This document shows, piece after piece, positions 8,452-17,719 of a DNA stretch of 64,000 nucleotides; position 1 is the first letter of the stretch; every line of letters begins with the position of its first letter. Made by a program: the position numbers and the translations under genes. The notes under the pieces are model-generated. The model was given only the letters and a program-made list of their open reading frames with translations, ran no database searches and was not told the DNA's origin. Source of the DNA: Chloroflexota bacterium (lineage in GTDB: Bacteria; Chloroflexota; Anaerolineae; UBA2200); the NCBI GenBank assembly GCA_014360755.1, contig JACIWX010000001.1, positions 434,001 to 498,000 on the forward strand, read 5' to 3'.

Positions 8452-9513
8452 ATGGCGCAGTGCAAACTCTGCGGACGGAAATCCCCGCTTATTGCTTCAT
8501 CGCTTGCCTTGTGTGTAGACTGCATCCGGCAGCGCCCCACCGAAGCCTTGCCCTTGGCGAGAGAGGTTCATCGCCGTTCGCGCCGCCAATTCAACCTACC
8601 CGAAGTTCCGCCAGACACCCCTGCCGGTAAGAGCTGCCACCTCTGCAGCAACCAGTGCCGTATGGGAGAAGGGGAGACGGGCTATTGCGGATTGCGTTCT
8701 AATGAGCACGGGGTACTGAAGCATCATGCCGGCACGCCTGCCAAAGGACTGCTACACTGGTATTTTGACCCTTTGCCGACCAACTGTGTGGCGGATTGGG
8801 TCTGCGCAGGGCATACCCGCTACGGCTACAAAAACCTAGCCGTGTTTTACGGTGCCTGTACCTTCAATTGCCTTTTTTGCCAGAATTGGCATTATCGAGA
8901 GATGTCCCCCCATGGACCGGGTCTCAGTGCAGCGGAATTGGCAGCCTGTGCGGACCAGCGCACCTTCTGCGTATGTTATTTCGGTGGAGACCCGACACCG
9001 CAAATGGCCCACGCCCTGGCCGCTTCGCGCTTATTGGCGGAGAGGGGCATCCGGATTTGTTGGGAGACCAATGGCAGCATGCACCCAGCACTAGTCGAGG
9101 AGATGGTTGAGCTTTCATTGCACAGCGGCGGCTGCATCAAGTTCGATTTGAAAGCATGGAATGAGGATTTGCACCGTGCCTTGACTGGTTCAAGCAACGA
9201 ACGTACCCTGCAGAACTTTGCCACAGTAGCGGCCTACATCCACCGCCGCCCTCAACTCCCGCTTCTCATTGCCAGCACACTGCTCGTACCCGGCTACGTG
9301 GATGTACAGGAAGTGCGACAACTAGCGGCTTTCATTGCCTCCCTTGATCCTTCTATCCCCTATGCATTGTTGGGGTTCTATCCCCACTTCTACATTCACG
9401 ATCTGCCAACGACCTCTGTGCGCCATGCCGAAGAAGCACTTGCGGCAGCGCAGGAGGTTGGCCTGCACAACGTCCGCATTGGCAACCGTCATCTCCTGTC
9501 GCATGCTTACTGA
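8452..9513 (+). CDS. Radical SAM protein, AmmeMemoRadiSam/PflA-like
   Basis: The 353-aa protein carries CTFNCLFC (C136, C140, C143), the CX3CX2C site for the radical SAM [4Fe-4S] cluster. Upstream are two cysteine-rich parts: CKLC..CVDC at residues 4-24 and CHLCSNQCRMGE..GYCG at 62-80. This layout matches COG1180-type radical SAM proteins annotated as the AmmeMemoRadiSam system enzyme. ATG 8452 is one base after the metallopeptidase stop; the open frame reaches back to 8311 inside that gene. Its usual partners (AMMECR1 and Memo proteins) are not in the window, so substrate and pathway stay unknown. Confidence 0.85.
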   Translation: MAQCKLCGRKSPLIASSLALCVDCIRQRPTEALPLAREVHRRSRRQFNLPEVPPDTPAGKSCHLCSNQCRMGEGETGYCGLRSNEHGVLKHHAGTPAKGLLHWYFDPLPTNCVADWVCAGHTRYGYKNLAVFYGACTFNCLFCQNWHYREMSPHGPGLSAAELAACADQRTFCVCYFGGDPTPQMAHALAASRLLAERGIRICWETNGSMHPALVEEMVELSLHSGGCIKFDLKAWNEDLHRALTGSSNERTLQNFATVAAYIHRRPQLPLLIASTLLVPGYVDVQEVRQLAAFIASLDPSIPYALLGFYPHFYIHDLPTTSVRHAEEALAAAQEVGLHNVRIGNRHLLSHAY

Positions 9514-9531
9514 GTCGCAAAAACAAGAGGG

Positions 9532-10365
9532 TTACCGCGCGTAGAACAAAAGCACCAGCAATGCTAGAATACCCACGAACAGGTATTCCAGGGAGACTTC
9601 CTTCCGCAATTTGCCCCTTAAGAATTGCCGGGCAAGGCCACTCAGGACATACAAACCCACAACCAACAACAGGGAATAGAGCAGCGGGGATGTCACTCGT
9701 GGGCGCAGGGACCAGGAGAGCAAACCCAGGAATGAACCCACCCCTAAGGCACTCAGCAGGACTTGGAGCAAAGGACATTGCTCATCCCCAAGAAGCCGTA
9801 GGCATAGCAAGGCACTGGCCATGGCTACTACGTCTGCTGCGAGACGCGTTGCAGGGAGGCTCTCCCGAATGGCGAAGTATATCAGGGCAGCCACCGGATA
9901 AGCAATGAGCTGCAAAGCGAATTGTGCCTTTGGACGCCAGCGTGCTGGAGAGTTTACTCCATAGTACTCTGCGTAGATCAGCAAAGCCAGTGCACCGCTC
10001 GCTGCGACAACGCCTGTTACCTTCCCTTCTAGTGCTCCAGGTCGGGCAAGCAGTGCCCAGAATGCAGTGGTCAGCCCGGCAGGTAAAATCCAATGCAAAA
10101 TTGGATGACGCACTCCATATCTACCAATGGCCTCCTCTTGCTGTTGGGGGTGCATTTCCGCGTGTCCACGGACGATGGAATCCGTGCCAGCACAGGCTAC
10201 ACCGAGTAAAACAAGCCCGAGTAGCATTCTACCAGACAGCGTGAAGGAAAGGCCATGCCAGACAATGAGGCGGGCAGGCCAGGTCAAGGTAAAAGAAGCG
10301 AGCAAACCGATGGCAAGTAGGGCAACAACAGCGCCCACCTTGCTATGTAGAGGCATAGCGCTCAT
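9532..10365 (-). CDS. Polytopic membrane protein of unknown function
   Basis: The 277-aa protein has about nine hydrophobic segments spread over its whole length, with short loops and a basic stretch (RGKLRKEVS) before the last helix. It has no recognisable catalytic motif. It lies 45 bases downstream of radA on the same strand and converges with the radical SAM gene (18 bases between stops). I do not recognise a characterised family; it resembles short uncharacterised Chloroflexota membrane proteins. Confidence 0.75.
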   Translation of the reverse strand: MSAMPLHSKVGAVVALLAIGLLASFTLTWPARLIVWHGLSFTLSGRMLLGLVLLGVACAGTDSIVRGHAEMHPQQQEEAIGRYGVRHPILHWILPAGLTTAFWALLARPGALEGKVTGVVAASGALALLIYAEYYGVNSPARWRPKAQFALQLIAYPVAALIYFAIRESLPATRLAADVVAMASALLCLRLLGDEQCPLLQVLLSALGVGSFLGLLSWSLRPRVTSPLLYSLLLVVGLYVLSGLARQFLRGKLRKEVSLEYLFVGILALLVLLFYAR

Positions 10366-10410
10366 GATACATCCCCTATGCCCAACGAAGTCTTTGCTCC
10401 AGTGCTCAAA

Positions 10411-11772
10411 CTATGGCTGCAAAGCGATATCCAGTGCTTCTCCGATGGAGCGTGCGCGGAGCAGCTCCATTCCCACTACTTCACCCTTCCCCAAGCGCAG
10501 AAAGCGCGGCACAACACAACGCTTGAAACCCAATTTTGCCGCTTCGCTCAGCCGCTTATCCGCGTGGCTGACAGAGCGAAGCTCTCCGGACAAACCAACC
10601 TCCCCCAGCATCACGCAATCATCGGGAATGGGGATATTGCGGTAACTGGAGGCAATCGCTCCCGCTACAGCCAGGTCCGCGGCCGGCTCGTTAATGCGCA
10701 GACCACCCACAACGTTCACAAAGATGTCCTGCGTGGCTAACTTGAGCCCTACCCGTTTGCTCAGCACGGCAATGAGGAGGAGCATGCGGTTGAAGTCAAT
10801 GCCATTGGCAGTGCGCCGTGGCAATCCAAAACTGGTAGTTGTGGTCAAGGCTTGGATCTCCACCAACAATGGCCGAGTGCCCTCCATCGTTACTGCCACC
10901 ACGGAGCCGGTAGCAGAAGCCAATCTCTCAGACAAGAAAGCCTGAGACGGATTGGTGATCTCCACCAATCCCTGCTCCTGCATCTCGAAAACTCCTACTT
11001 CATTGGTGGAACCAAAGCGATTCTTCACACTGCGCAAAAGGCGATAAGAGTAATATCTATCCCCTTCAAGGTAGAGCACTGTGTCCACCATGTGCTCCAA
11101 CACACGCGGCCCCGCAATCGCCCCTTCCTTTGTTACATGCCCAACGAAAAACATCGGTATATGGCGTGATTTCGCCATGCGCAGCAGGGCAGCGGCGCAC
11201 TCCCTGACCTGACCAATGCTCCCCGCCGAAGATTCTAATTCCTCCAGATAGACCGACTGTATCGAATCCACCACAACCAATTGTGGTGTCAACTGCTCAA
11301 TCTGGCTCAGAATATGGTTCAGGTTGGTCTCCGAGAGTACATACAGCCGCTCGGCGGAGATACTCAATCTGTCAGCGCGCATCTTGATCTGCTGCACAGA
11401 TTCCTCGCCGGAGACGTACAACGCCGGCTTCCCTTCTGCAGCCAGCAAGGCAGAAAGCTGGAGGAGCAATGTGGACTTGCCAATGCCTGGGTCTCCGCCG
11501 ATGAGGACTACAGATCCGGGCACGATGCCCCCGCCAAGAGCACGGTTGAATTCCTCCATCGGCACTGGAATACGCGCGAAACCTGCAGCAGGGACGGCAG
11601 TAATGGGTTGAGGGACGGTTTGTGTGACCACTCGTGCGGCACTGGGGCCAGGACGCTCTTCAATTGTCTCCACAAGCGTATTCCATTGGCCACATTCCGG
11701 GCAGCGCCCTGACCAACGCGGAGCAGTATAGCCGCACTGTTGACAAACAAACGTTGTCCGTGTTTTAGGCAC
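10411..11772 (-). CDS. radA: DNA repair protein RadA
   Basis: RadA (Sms) is a RecA-like ATPase that promotes branch migration of recombination intermediates. The 453-aa product shows all family parts: an N-terminal zinc finger (CQQCGYTAPRWSGRCPECGQW region), Walker A GGDPGIGKST, the RadA-specific KNRFG motif in VKNRFGSTNEVG, and a C-terminal Lon-protease-like domain. Length is normal. It lies 11 bases downstream of clpC on the same strand. A clpC-radA pairing is common in Gram-positive-type bacteria, so cotranscription is likely. Confidence 0.96.
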   Translation of the reverse strand: MPKTRTTFVCQQCGYTAPRWSGRCPECGQWNTLVETIEERPGPSAARVVTQTVPQPITAVPAAGFARIPVPMEEFNRALGGGIVPGSVVLIGGDPGIGKSTLLLQLSALLAAEGKPALYVSGEESVQQIKMRADRLSISAERLYVLSETNLNHILSQIEQLTPQLVVVDSIQSVYLEELESSAGSIGQVRECAAALLRMAKSRHIPMFFVGHVTKEGAIAGPRVLEHMVDTVLYLEGDRYYSYRLLRSVKNRFGSTNEVGVFEMQEQGLVEITNPSQAFLSERLASATGSVVAVTMEGTRPLLVEIQALTTTTSFGLPRRTANGIDFNRMLLLIAVLSKRVGLKLATQDIFVNVVGGLRINEPAADLAVAGAIASSYRNIPIPDDCVMLGEVGLSGELRSVSHADKRLSEAAKLGFKRCVVPRFLRLGKGEVVGMELLRARSIGEALDIALQP

Positions 11773-11783
11773 GCGAACTCTTT

Positions 11784-14285
11784 CTAAACGGTCTGGTCAG
11801 CATCGCCAGGCAATGCCTCTTGCAGAGGGCTTTCCTCTTTCTCGGCGGGCTTTTTGGCGCGTAATTGGAGTTTGTCTCCCTCGCGCTCAATCAGGATAGT
11901 ATCGCCTGCTTTGAATTGACCAGATAGCAGGCCCTCACACAATGGGTCTTCGAGCAATTGCTGTATGGCACGGCGCAATGGCCGTGCACCATACTGGGGA
12001 TTATACCCCTCGGTTGCCAACAAATCCCTTGCTTCTGCGCTCAACTCTAACTGGAGGTTATGCTCCTTCAGACGCTTGGCTACTTCAGCGACCTGGATAT
12101 CCACAATTTGCCGAATTTGTTCCTCAGTCAGCGTATGGAAGACAATAATGCTGTCCACGCGGTTCAGAAATTCAGGTCGGAAAGTGCGTTTCAATTCGCC
12201 AAGCAATTTCTCTTTCATCTTATTGTAGCTCTCTTGCGCTGTCTTGGCATCCTCCCTGGCTACCGCAAACCCTATCGTGGTCTCGCGGGTCAACAGCTCC
12301 ACACCAACGTTCGAGGTCATGATGATGATGGCATTGCGAAAGTCCACCTGGCGTCCACGCGCATCCGACAGATGCCCATCCTCCATAATTTGCAGCAGGA
12401 TGTTGAACGCGTCTTCGTGTGCCTTTTCGATCTCATCGAAGCAAATAACACAATAGGGCCTGCGGCGTACCGCCTCCGTCAGTTGTCCTGCTTCCTCATA
12501 ACCCACGTAACCGGGCGGAGCCCCTACCAAACGCGAAACCGTGTGGCGTTCCATGAATTCGGACATATCCAGTTGCAAAAGCGCGTCCTCGCTACCGAAC
12601 ATAAATTCCGCCAGGGCTTTAGCCAATTCCGTCTTACCAACGCCAGTTGGCCCAAGGAACAAGAAAGAACCAATGGGCCTCTTGGGGTCTTTCAGCCCAG
12701 CGCGGGCGCGCCTGACCGCTTTTGCAATGGCTGTAATTGCCTCATCTTGGCCCACCACCCTGCGGTGCAGCGCCTCTTCCATATTGAGCAGACGCTGAGT
12801 CTCCTCTTGAGCGAGCTGAGTTACGGGCACACCCGTCCACATGGAGACAATCTCGGCGATGTCTGCCTCGGTAACCTTCAATTCTGGCTCAGCAACATCC
12901 CGCAGTCCCAGTTGTAACTGCTCCAAACTCCCGCGCAGTTCTCGTTCTCGCTCGCGCAGTTGAAACGCATCCTCGTAACGGCGCTCTTCCAGGGCTTTGT
13001 CCTTCGCCCTCTGTACCTCCTGCAAGCGTAACATAGCCGTTTTCACCGCCGCAGGCTGGAATGCCTTAAAAGTGCGCACCCGAGAAGCTGCCTCGTCAAT
13101 CAAATCAATGGCTTTGTCTGGCAAATAGCGGTCGGGTACATAGCGGGCAGCAAGGTTCGCCGCTGCCAGAATGGCATTATCGGTGATCTTGAGACGGTGA
13201 TATTCTTCATACCGGGAGCGAATGCCGCGCAAAATCTCAATAGTCTCTTCCACCGTTGGCTCTTCGACAAGCACCGGCTGGAAACGCCGCTCCAGCGCAG
13301 GGTCGCTTTCGATATACTTGCGGTATTCATCCATGGTGGTTGCGCCAATGCATTGCAACTCGCCACGAGCCAGTGCAGGTTTGAGGATATTCGCCGCGTC
13401 TACGGCGGAACCTGCCGCCCCCGCTCCAATAATCATGTGGAGTTCATCAATGAACAGGATGCTCCTGGTCCTGCGAATCTCGTCAATCACGCGCTTCATG
13501 CGCTCTTCGAATTGCCCTCGATACATGGTGCCGGCTACTAAGGAGCCGATGTCCAGCATGATCAAATGCTTGTCCATCAAGCGCTCAGGGACCTCGCCGT
13601 TCACGATGCGCTGTGCCAAGGCTTCAACGATCGCCGACTTCCCTACACCAGGCTCGCCAATGAGGGCGGGGTTGTTTTTGGTGCGCCGGGACAGGATTTG
13701 GATGACCCGCTCAATTTCCTTTTCACGGCCTATAACCGGATCCAATTTGCCTTGTCGTGCTGCTTCGGTAAGGTCTGTACCGACCTGCTCCAAGACTGAT
13801 GGCGTCTTGGAGCTTTCCTTTGCCGGCGCAGGCTGGTACTGGCTAGCCTGCATCTCACGAAAAGTCTCCCGGCGTACTTCCTCCAGGTCAAGACCCAGGA
13901 GTTCCAGTATCCCCGCACTAATGGCTTGATTCTCGCGCACCAACGCTAACAGCAAATGCTCTGTCCCGACATAACCATGCCCAAGGCGTCGGGCTTCGTC
14001 TATGGCTAATTCCAACACGCGTTTGGTGGCTGGCGCCAGTTGGATGGAAGCGCTCGTGGAGCGCTCCTCGCGACCGAGCATTTCCATCACTAATTGACGG
14101 GCGCGCTCCAAAGTAACCCCCAGCCGCGTGAGCACCCGGGCAGCTATCCCTTGCTGCTCACGGAGGAGTCCTAACAAGAGGTGTTCTGTCCCTATATAAC
14201 GGTGGCCAAGGCGCAGGGCTTCTTCTTGGGAGAAACCCAAAGCCTGGCGCGCTCTCTTCGTAAATTGATCCAATTTGTCTGACAT
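11784..14285 (-). CDS. clpC: ATP-dependent Clp protease ATP-binding subunit ClpC
   Basis: ClpC unfolds proteins for ClpP. The 833-aa sequence has two N-terminal Clp-N repeats (about 1-145) and AAA-1 with GEPGVGKSA. A UVR-like linker (KDKALEERRYEDAFQLRER) distinguishes ClpC from ClpA/ClpB. AAA-2 follows with GPTGVGKTELAKALAE, then a C-terminal D2-small domain. ATG 14285 gives the normal family N-terminus (DKLDQFTKRARQAL). The 154-bp upstream gap has 9-bp direct repeats that may be a regulator site. No clpP is in the window. Confidence 0.97.
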   Translation of the reverse strand: MSDKLDQFTKRARQALGFSQEEALRLGHRYIGTEHLLLGLLREQQGIAARVLTRLGVTLERARQLVMEMLGREERSTSASIQLAPATKRVLELAIDEARRLGHGYVGTEHLLLALVRENQAISAGILELLGLDLEEVRRETFREMQASQYQPAPAKESSKTPSVLEQVGTDLTEAARQGKLDPVIGREKEIERVIQILSRRTKNNPALIGEPGVGKSAIVEALAQRIVNGEVPERLMDKHLIMLDIGSLVAGTMYRGQFEERMKRVIDEIRRTRSILFIDELHMIIGAGAAGSAVDAANILKPALARGELQCIGATTMDEYRKYIESDPALERRFQPVLVEEPTVEETIEILRGIRSRYEEYHRLKITDNAILAAANLAARYVPDRYLPDKAIDLIDEAASRVRTFKAFQPAAVKTAMLRLQEVQRAKDKALEERRYEDAFQLRERERELRGSLEQLQLGLRDVAEPELKVTEADIAEIVSMWTGVPVTQLAQEETQRLLNMEEALHRRVVGQDEAITAIAKAVRRARAGLKDPKRPIGSFLFLGPTGVGKTELAKALAEFMFGSEDALLQLDMSEFMERHTVSRLVGAPPGYVGYEEAGQLTEAVRRRPYCVICFDEIEKAHEDAFNILLQIMEDGHLSDARGRQVDFRNAIIIMTSNVGVELLTRETTIGFAVAREDAKTAQESYNKMKEKLLGELKRTFRPEFLNRVDSIIVFHTLTEEQIRQIVDIQVAEVAKRLKEHNLQLELSAEARDLLATEGYNPQYGARPLRRAIQQLLEDPLCEGLLSGQFKAGDTILIEREGDKLQLRAKKPAEKEESPLQEALPGDADQTV

Positions 14286-14341
14286 CTCTGAAAATCCCGC
14301 TGCTAGGGAGTATCACACTCCATCGCTCGCTGTACAGTGCA

Positions 14342-14369
14342 AACCACTTCCTGCTTGATGAACCACTTC
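14342..14369. repeat. Direct repeat upstream of clpC, possible operator
   Basis: AACCACTTC occurs at 14342-14350 and 14361-14369, a 19-bp period that puts both copies on one face of the helix, about 60-85 bases upstream of clpC. It is not the CtsR heptad repeat (GGTCAAA) and not CIRCE. A regulator site is plausible but unproven. A 9-bp inverted repeat (14369-14377 with 14417-14425) also lies in this gap. Confidence 0.35.
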
Positions 14370-14439
14370 ATCCTGGGTGGCATAATGCACGGGGTAGGGG
14401 CTTTTTCACTTGCTAGCCCAGGATGCACTTCGAATCTGG

Positions 14440-14982
14440 CTACATTATATATGAACGGCTGCCAGAAATCAAATTGACGACTGGCTTGTCCATGTTAGCA
14501 GTCCAGCGAGGCAAATCCACCACTTGGCGCAACTGTACCATCAAGCGTTCCCAATTTTTGCCGTGCTGTACCGGGCGAGGACGTTCAAAATACTGCTGGC
14601 TATCGAAGACCAGGTAAGGCCCAGCTAAGGTGTACCAGCGTTCGAGCCGCCAGGGCATGCCTGTTTTGCGCTCTTCCAGGAAATGCAAATGAGGATAAGT
14701 CTCCAGTTGATCATCGTCAATGTCCATGGGCCACTCACCAACCGTTTGGAACACCGCTGGAGTGGCGACGCCTTCTAACTGCACGACCACGCTCTCAAAA
14801 ACGCATGGCATGGCGTAATAGAGCAATCCGCTAACCGGTGCCATCCCATCTGCTTCAACAATGCCTTCTTGAAACTCAAAATCCCCGTGAAATGTTTCCT
14901 CTCTAATCAGACGAAATGCCAGCCGTGCGTCACGTGCAACGCGCAGCAGAACTTGGTCATTCCATATCTGCAATCCTTCCAT
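14440..14982 (-). CDS. Conserved-looking protein of unknown function
   Basis: ATG 14982 sits behind a GGAGG-containing leader and yields 180 aa; the open frame extends upstream into the panE-like gene but without a ribosome site. The protein is acidic, soluble, rich in aromatic residues (WYTLAGPYLVFD, WPMDIDDDQLETYPHLHF), and has no signal peptide or recognised motif. It is the last gene of the glycerol-type operon before clpC. I do not recognise the family. Confidence 0.65.
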   Translation of the reverse strand: MEGLQIWNDQVLLRVARDARLAFRLIREETFHGDFEFQEGIVEADGMAPVSGLLYYAMPCVFESVVVQLEGVATPAVFQTVGEWPMDIDDDQLETYPHLHFLEERKTGMPWRLERWYTLAGPYLVFDSQQYFERPRPVQHGKNWERLMVQLRQVVDLPRWTANMDKPVVNLISGSRSYIM

Positions 14983-15013
14983 GTCGCCCACACCTCCTTC
15001 CATACTAGAATTG

Positions 15014-16066
15014 CTAAGGCTTTGCATCGCGCATCCGCCGGACGAGTTGCTGAGGTTGGCCACGGAATTCTTCCCAAGGCACTTGGCCATTCGCAATGCG
15101 GGTCAATAACCCGCACAAGGTCCTATTCACTGGTGCATCCAACCCCAAACGCTGGGCATGAGTTACCACTGCCCCATTCAGATAAGATACTTCCGAACGC
15201 TGGCGCCCACCTGCCAAGTCCAGGTATAGGGAGGGCATTTTCTCTCCTCGTCCCGATGCGACCAAGCGCATAAGGAATGGGCGCAGCAAAAAAGCAGGCA
15301 CATAGCGCATCGCCCATACCAACAGAGGAACTGGATAACGCGGGAATGAGACAACAGGGAGCCGCATCGCTTGCATGACTTCGCAGGCTTCTAGAAAAGC
15401 AGCCCGTTCAATAGCAAACAACGCCGGATGGGCAAAGACAGCACCTGGCGTCATGCCTAGGATGGCTGGGATGGCATTGGCTAATATATTGAGCAACAAC
15501 TTGGACCATTTCATGGCTCGGTAGTTTGGATAAGCCGCTGTCTTCAGCCCCGCGGAAGAAAAGAGGGTAATCCATTGATCCATATCTATGCCCTCTTGAG
15601 TTGGAGCCAAGTTCAATCCACCACGGGTAGTTTCCAGACGTATGTGGCCAGGTGCTAGCACCGAGACAGAAAGGGTAAGCACCCCAGAGATGATTGCTGC
15701 CTCTTTCAGCACCTGCTGTGCTAGTTCCTCTCCACCCACACCATTTTGCACAATAAGGAGCGGCATGCCCTTGGAGACATAAGGAAGCAGCTCTTGGGCA
15801 GCTTCTTGCGTATCATATACCTTCACAGTGAATATCATCATATCCCAGTGGCACTGGCGGGGAGGAAGATCCGTGAGGCTCACTACGGCGCTGGGATAAA
15901 CGGTATGCCTGCCAGGGGCTTTGCCGCCTTCCAGGATCAAGCCACGCTCCTGCACGGCGCGCACATACCCCGGGCGGCCAACCAAGATGACATCATGCCC
16001 CGCCTGGGCAAGACGAGAGCCAAGCAGCGAACCAATCGCCCCTGCACCAAAAATCAAGAAACGCAT
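15014..16066 (-). CDS. Ketopantoate reductase (ApbA/PanE) family protein
   Basis: The 350-aa product starts MRFLIFGAGAIGSLLGSRLA, a Rossmann NADPH-binding GxGxxG site, followed by the ApbA/PanE C-terminal helical domain containing MKWSKLLLNILANAI, which matches the family's substrate-site K and N. PanE reduces 2-dehydropantoate to pantoate in CoA biosynthesis. The gene overlaps the DUF1667 gene by 13 bases inside a glycerol operon, and family members with other 2-oxo acid substrates are common. I therefore call the family, not the pathway. Confidence 0.85.
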   Translation of the reverse strand: MRFLIFGAGAIGSLLGSRLAQAGHDVILVGRPGYVRAVQERGLILEGGKAPGRHTVYPSAVVSLTDLPPRQCHWDMMIFTVKVYDTQEAAQELLPYVSKGMPLLIVQNGVGGEELAQQVLKEAAIISGVLTLSVSVLAPGHIRLETTRGGLNLAPTQEGIDMDQWITLFSSAGLKTAAYPNYRAMKWSKLLLNILANAIPAILGMTPGAVFAHPALFAIERAAFLEACEVMQAMRLPVVSFPRYPVPLLVWAMRYVPAFLLRPFLMRLVASGRGEKMPSLYLDLAGGRQRSEVSYLNGAVVTHAQRLGLDAPVNRTLCGLLTRIANGQVPWEEFRGQPQQLVRRMRDAKP

Positions 16067-16440
16067 GGCTCTTCCCTCAGCGGCATATCTCGGCTAGCGA
16101 GCACATTGATCCCTGTTCCCAAGGCATTCGCCAGGATTACCTGACCAGCGCGTACAGGAGCCATCACAGTAACCCGCCGCAACTCCTGCAGCAAGGGGAA
16201 AATCTGATGCTTAGGGAATGGGCGCTCTGTGTAGACTGGCAACAAGGGATGGCGACCGTTCACCACACGTACCGTGGTCGTTACCACACGTCTGGGATCG
16301 GTAATTTCATCCTGTGCATAAGCCAAACCTCGCTTGCACGCCTGGCCTTCTACCGAAACCACCTTGTCCCCTTCTACTGTAACATCCAGGCGGCACCCCA
16401 TCGGGCAGGTGATGCAGATAAGAGAAGCCTTGTCCGTCAC
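16054..16440 (-). CDS. DUF1667 protein of the glycerol-3-phosphate oxidation module
   Basis: The 128-aa protein has CITCPMGC near the N-terminus and GQACKRG further on, the conserved cysteines of DUF1667, followed by VTTTVRVVNG. It overlaps the upstream oxidoreductase gene by 4 bases. The set GlpK, FAD glycerol-3-phosphate dehydrogenase, FAD/NAD oxidoreductase and DUF1667 occurs as a module in Thermotoga and many Gram-positive-type bacteria. The cysteines suggest an electron-transfer role, but that is inference. Confidence 0.88.
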   Translation of the reverse strand: MTDKASLICITCPMGCRLDVTVEGDKVVSVEGQACKRGLAYAQDEITDPRRVVTTTVRVVNGRHPLLPVYTERPFPKHQIFPLLQELRRVTVMAPVRAGQVILANALGTGINVLASRDMPLREEPCVS

Positions 16441-17717
16441 CTCGGTTTCCTCACGCTCACTGTCAAAGTAGAGGCAGGCTTGAGTCGGTCGTATAGGTCA
16501 GGCATTAGCTTCACCGTAACCATTTCCCCTGGCCGCACATAACGCTCTGTCTTACGCCAGATTTCTACACCATCTGCCTCTAGGATGACCTGTACCTTCT
16601 CTTCTATGGGTTCGCGAACACGTAGTTGCAATTGTTGCGGTCCTTGTGCCAAACTCTCCGGATGGAACAAATGCGGTACGACATAACGCACATTATCCCC
16701 CGCGACAACACGCAAGCGATATACGCTGGCCGGCGCCATTCCCAGTGCGTATGCAGCAGCACTACGCCCAGCCACTTCCCCAGCCATAGTTACCCAATCC
16801 ACCAGATCATAGACATGGACAACATTCCCAGCCGCAAAAAAGCCTGACAAAGACGTGCCCATGCCCTCATCCACAATTGGGCCGCCAGTTACAGGGTCCA
16901 TCGCAATGCCTAGGCGACGCGATAGTTCGTTTTCTGGGATGAGGCCCACTGAAAGCAGCAGGGTATCACAAGGGATTACCTCCTCGCTGCCCGGGATGGG
17001 TTGCCACCGCTCATCTACTGCGACAGCGACAACCGCTTCCACACGTTTATTTCCCTTGATTTCGCGCACGGTATGGCTCAACTGCAAAGGAATCCCGAAA
17101 TCCTGTAGACATTGCACGTAATTGCGCTTCAGCCCAGAGAGATAGGGCACGATCTCCAACACCCGCTCCACCTGAGCGCCTTCCAGAGTCAAGCGGCGCG
17201 CCATAATCATGCCAATATCGCCAGAACCGAGGATCACAAAACGACGTCCCGGCATATATCCTTCAATATTGACCAGCCGTTGTGCTGTTCCAGCAGTATA
17301 CACCCCCGCTGGCCGAGTGCCAGGGATAGCCAACGCTCCCCGCGTTCTTTCCCGACAACCCATACTGAACACGACCGCCCCAGCCTCGATCTCAAGGATG
17401 CCATCCCGCGCATTGGTAGCGTAAAGAACTCGCTGGGGGGTAACTTCCAGCACCATAGTATCCAACAATGTCTGCACACCAGCCTGATATACCCGGGTGA
17501 TGAAATGCTGAGCGTAGGCAGGCCCAGGCAGGTCGGTGCCGAGCACTTCCAGACCAAAACCATTGTGAATGCACTGCTGCAAAATACCTCCCAGTTCCTC
17601 CGCACGCTCGATGATGCAGACGCGTTCTGCGCCGCGCTCCCGGGCAGCTATGGCAGCGGCAAGCCCACCTGGCCCACCGCCAATCACCACCACGTCATAA
17701 GACAGGGTTTTCAACAC
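16437..17717 (-). CDS. FAD-dependent pyridine-nucleotide oxidoreductase
   Basis: The 426-aa protein begins with a FAD-binding GGGPGGLAAAIAARERG and has an internal NAD(P)-binding GSGDIGMIMARRL. It also has CIHNGFGLEVLG, typical of the oxidoreductase that accompanies glycerol-3-phosphate dehydrogenase in DUF1667 operons. It lacks the CxxxxC redox disulfide of glutathione-reductase-like proteins at the FAD motif. It starts two bases after the dehydrogenase stop and overlaps the DUF1667 start by 4 bases. It probably passes electrons from the dehydrogenase to NAD or another carrier. Confidence 0.88.
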   Translation of the reverse strand: MLKTLSYDVVVIGGGPGGLAAAIAARERGAERVCIIERAEELGGILQQCIHNGFGLEVLGTDLPGPAYAQHFITRVYQAGVQTLLDTMVLEVTPQRVLYATNARDGILEIEAGAVVFSMGCRERTRGALAIPGTRPAGVYTAGTAQRLVNIEGYMPGRRFVILGSGDIGMIMARRLTLEGAQVERVLEIVPYLSGLKRNYVQCLQDFGIPLQLSHTVREIKGNKRVEAVVAVAVDERWQPIPGSEEVIPCDTLLLSVGLIPENELSRRLGIAMDPVTGGPIVDEGMGTSLSGFFAAGNVVHVYDLVDWVTMAGEVAGRSAAAYALGMAPASVYRLRVVAGDNVRYVVPHLFHPESLAQGPQQLQLRVREPIEEKVQVILEADGVEIWRKTERYVRPGEMVTVKLMPDLYDRLKPASTLTVSVRKPR

Positions 17718-17719
17718 CG

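Noticed and set aside
12060-12917. 285-aa frame antisense to clpC
   Set aside because: It lies wholly within the certain clpC gene and has no protein-like motifs; an ordinary shadow of a GC-biased codon pattern.
14286-14439. CIRCE or CtsR operator upstream of clpC
   Set aside because: Neither TTAGCACTC/GAGTGCTAA nor paired GGTCAAA heptads are present.
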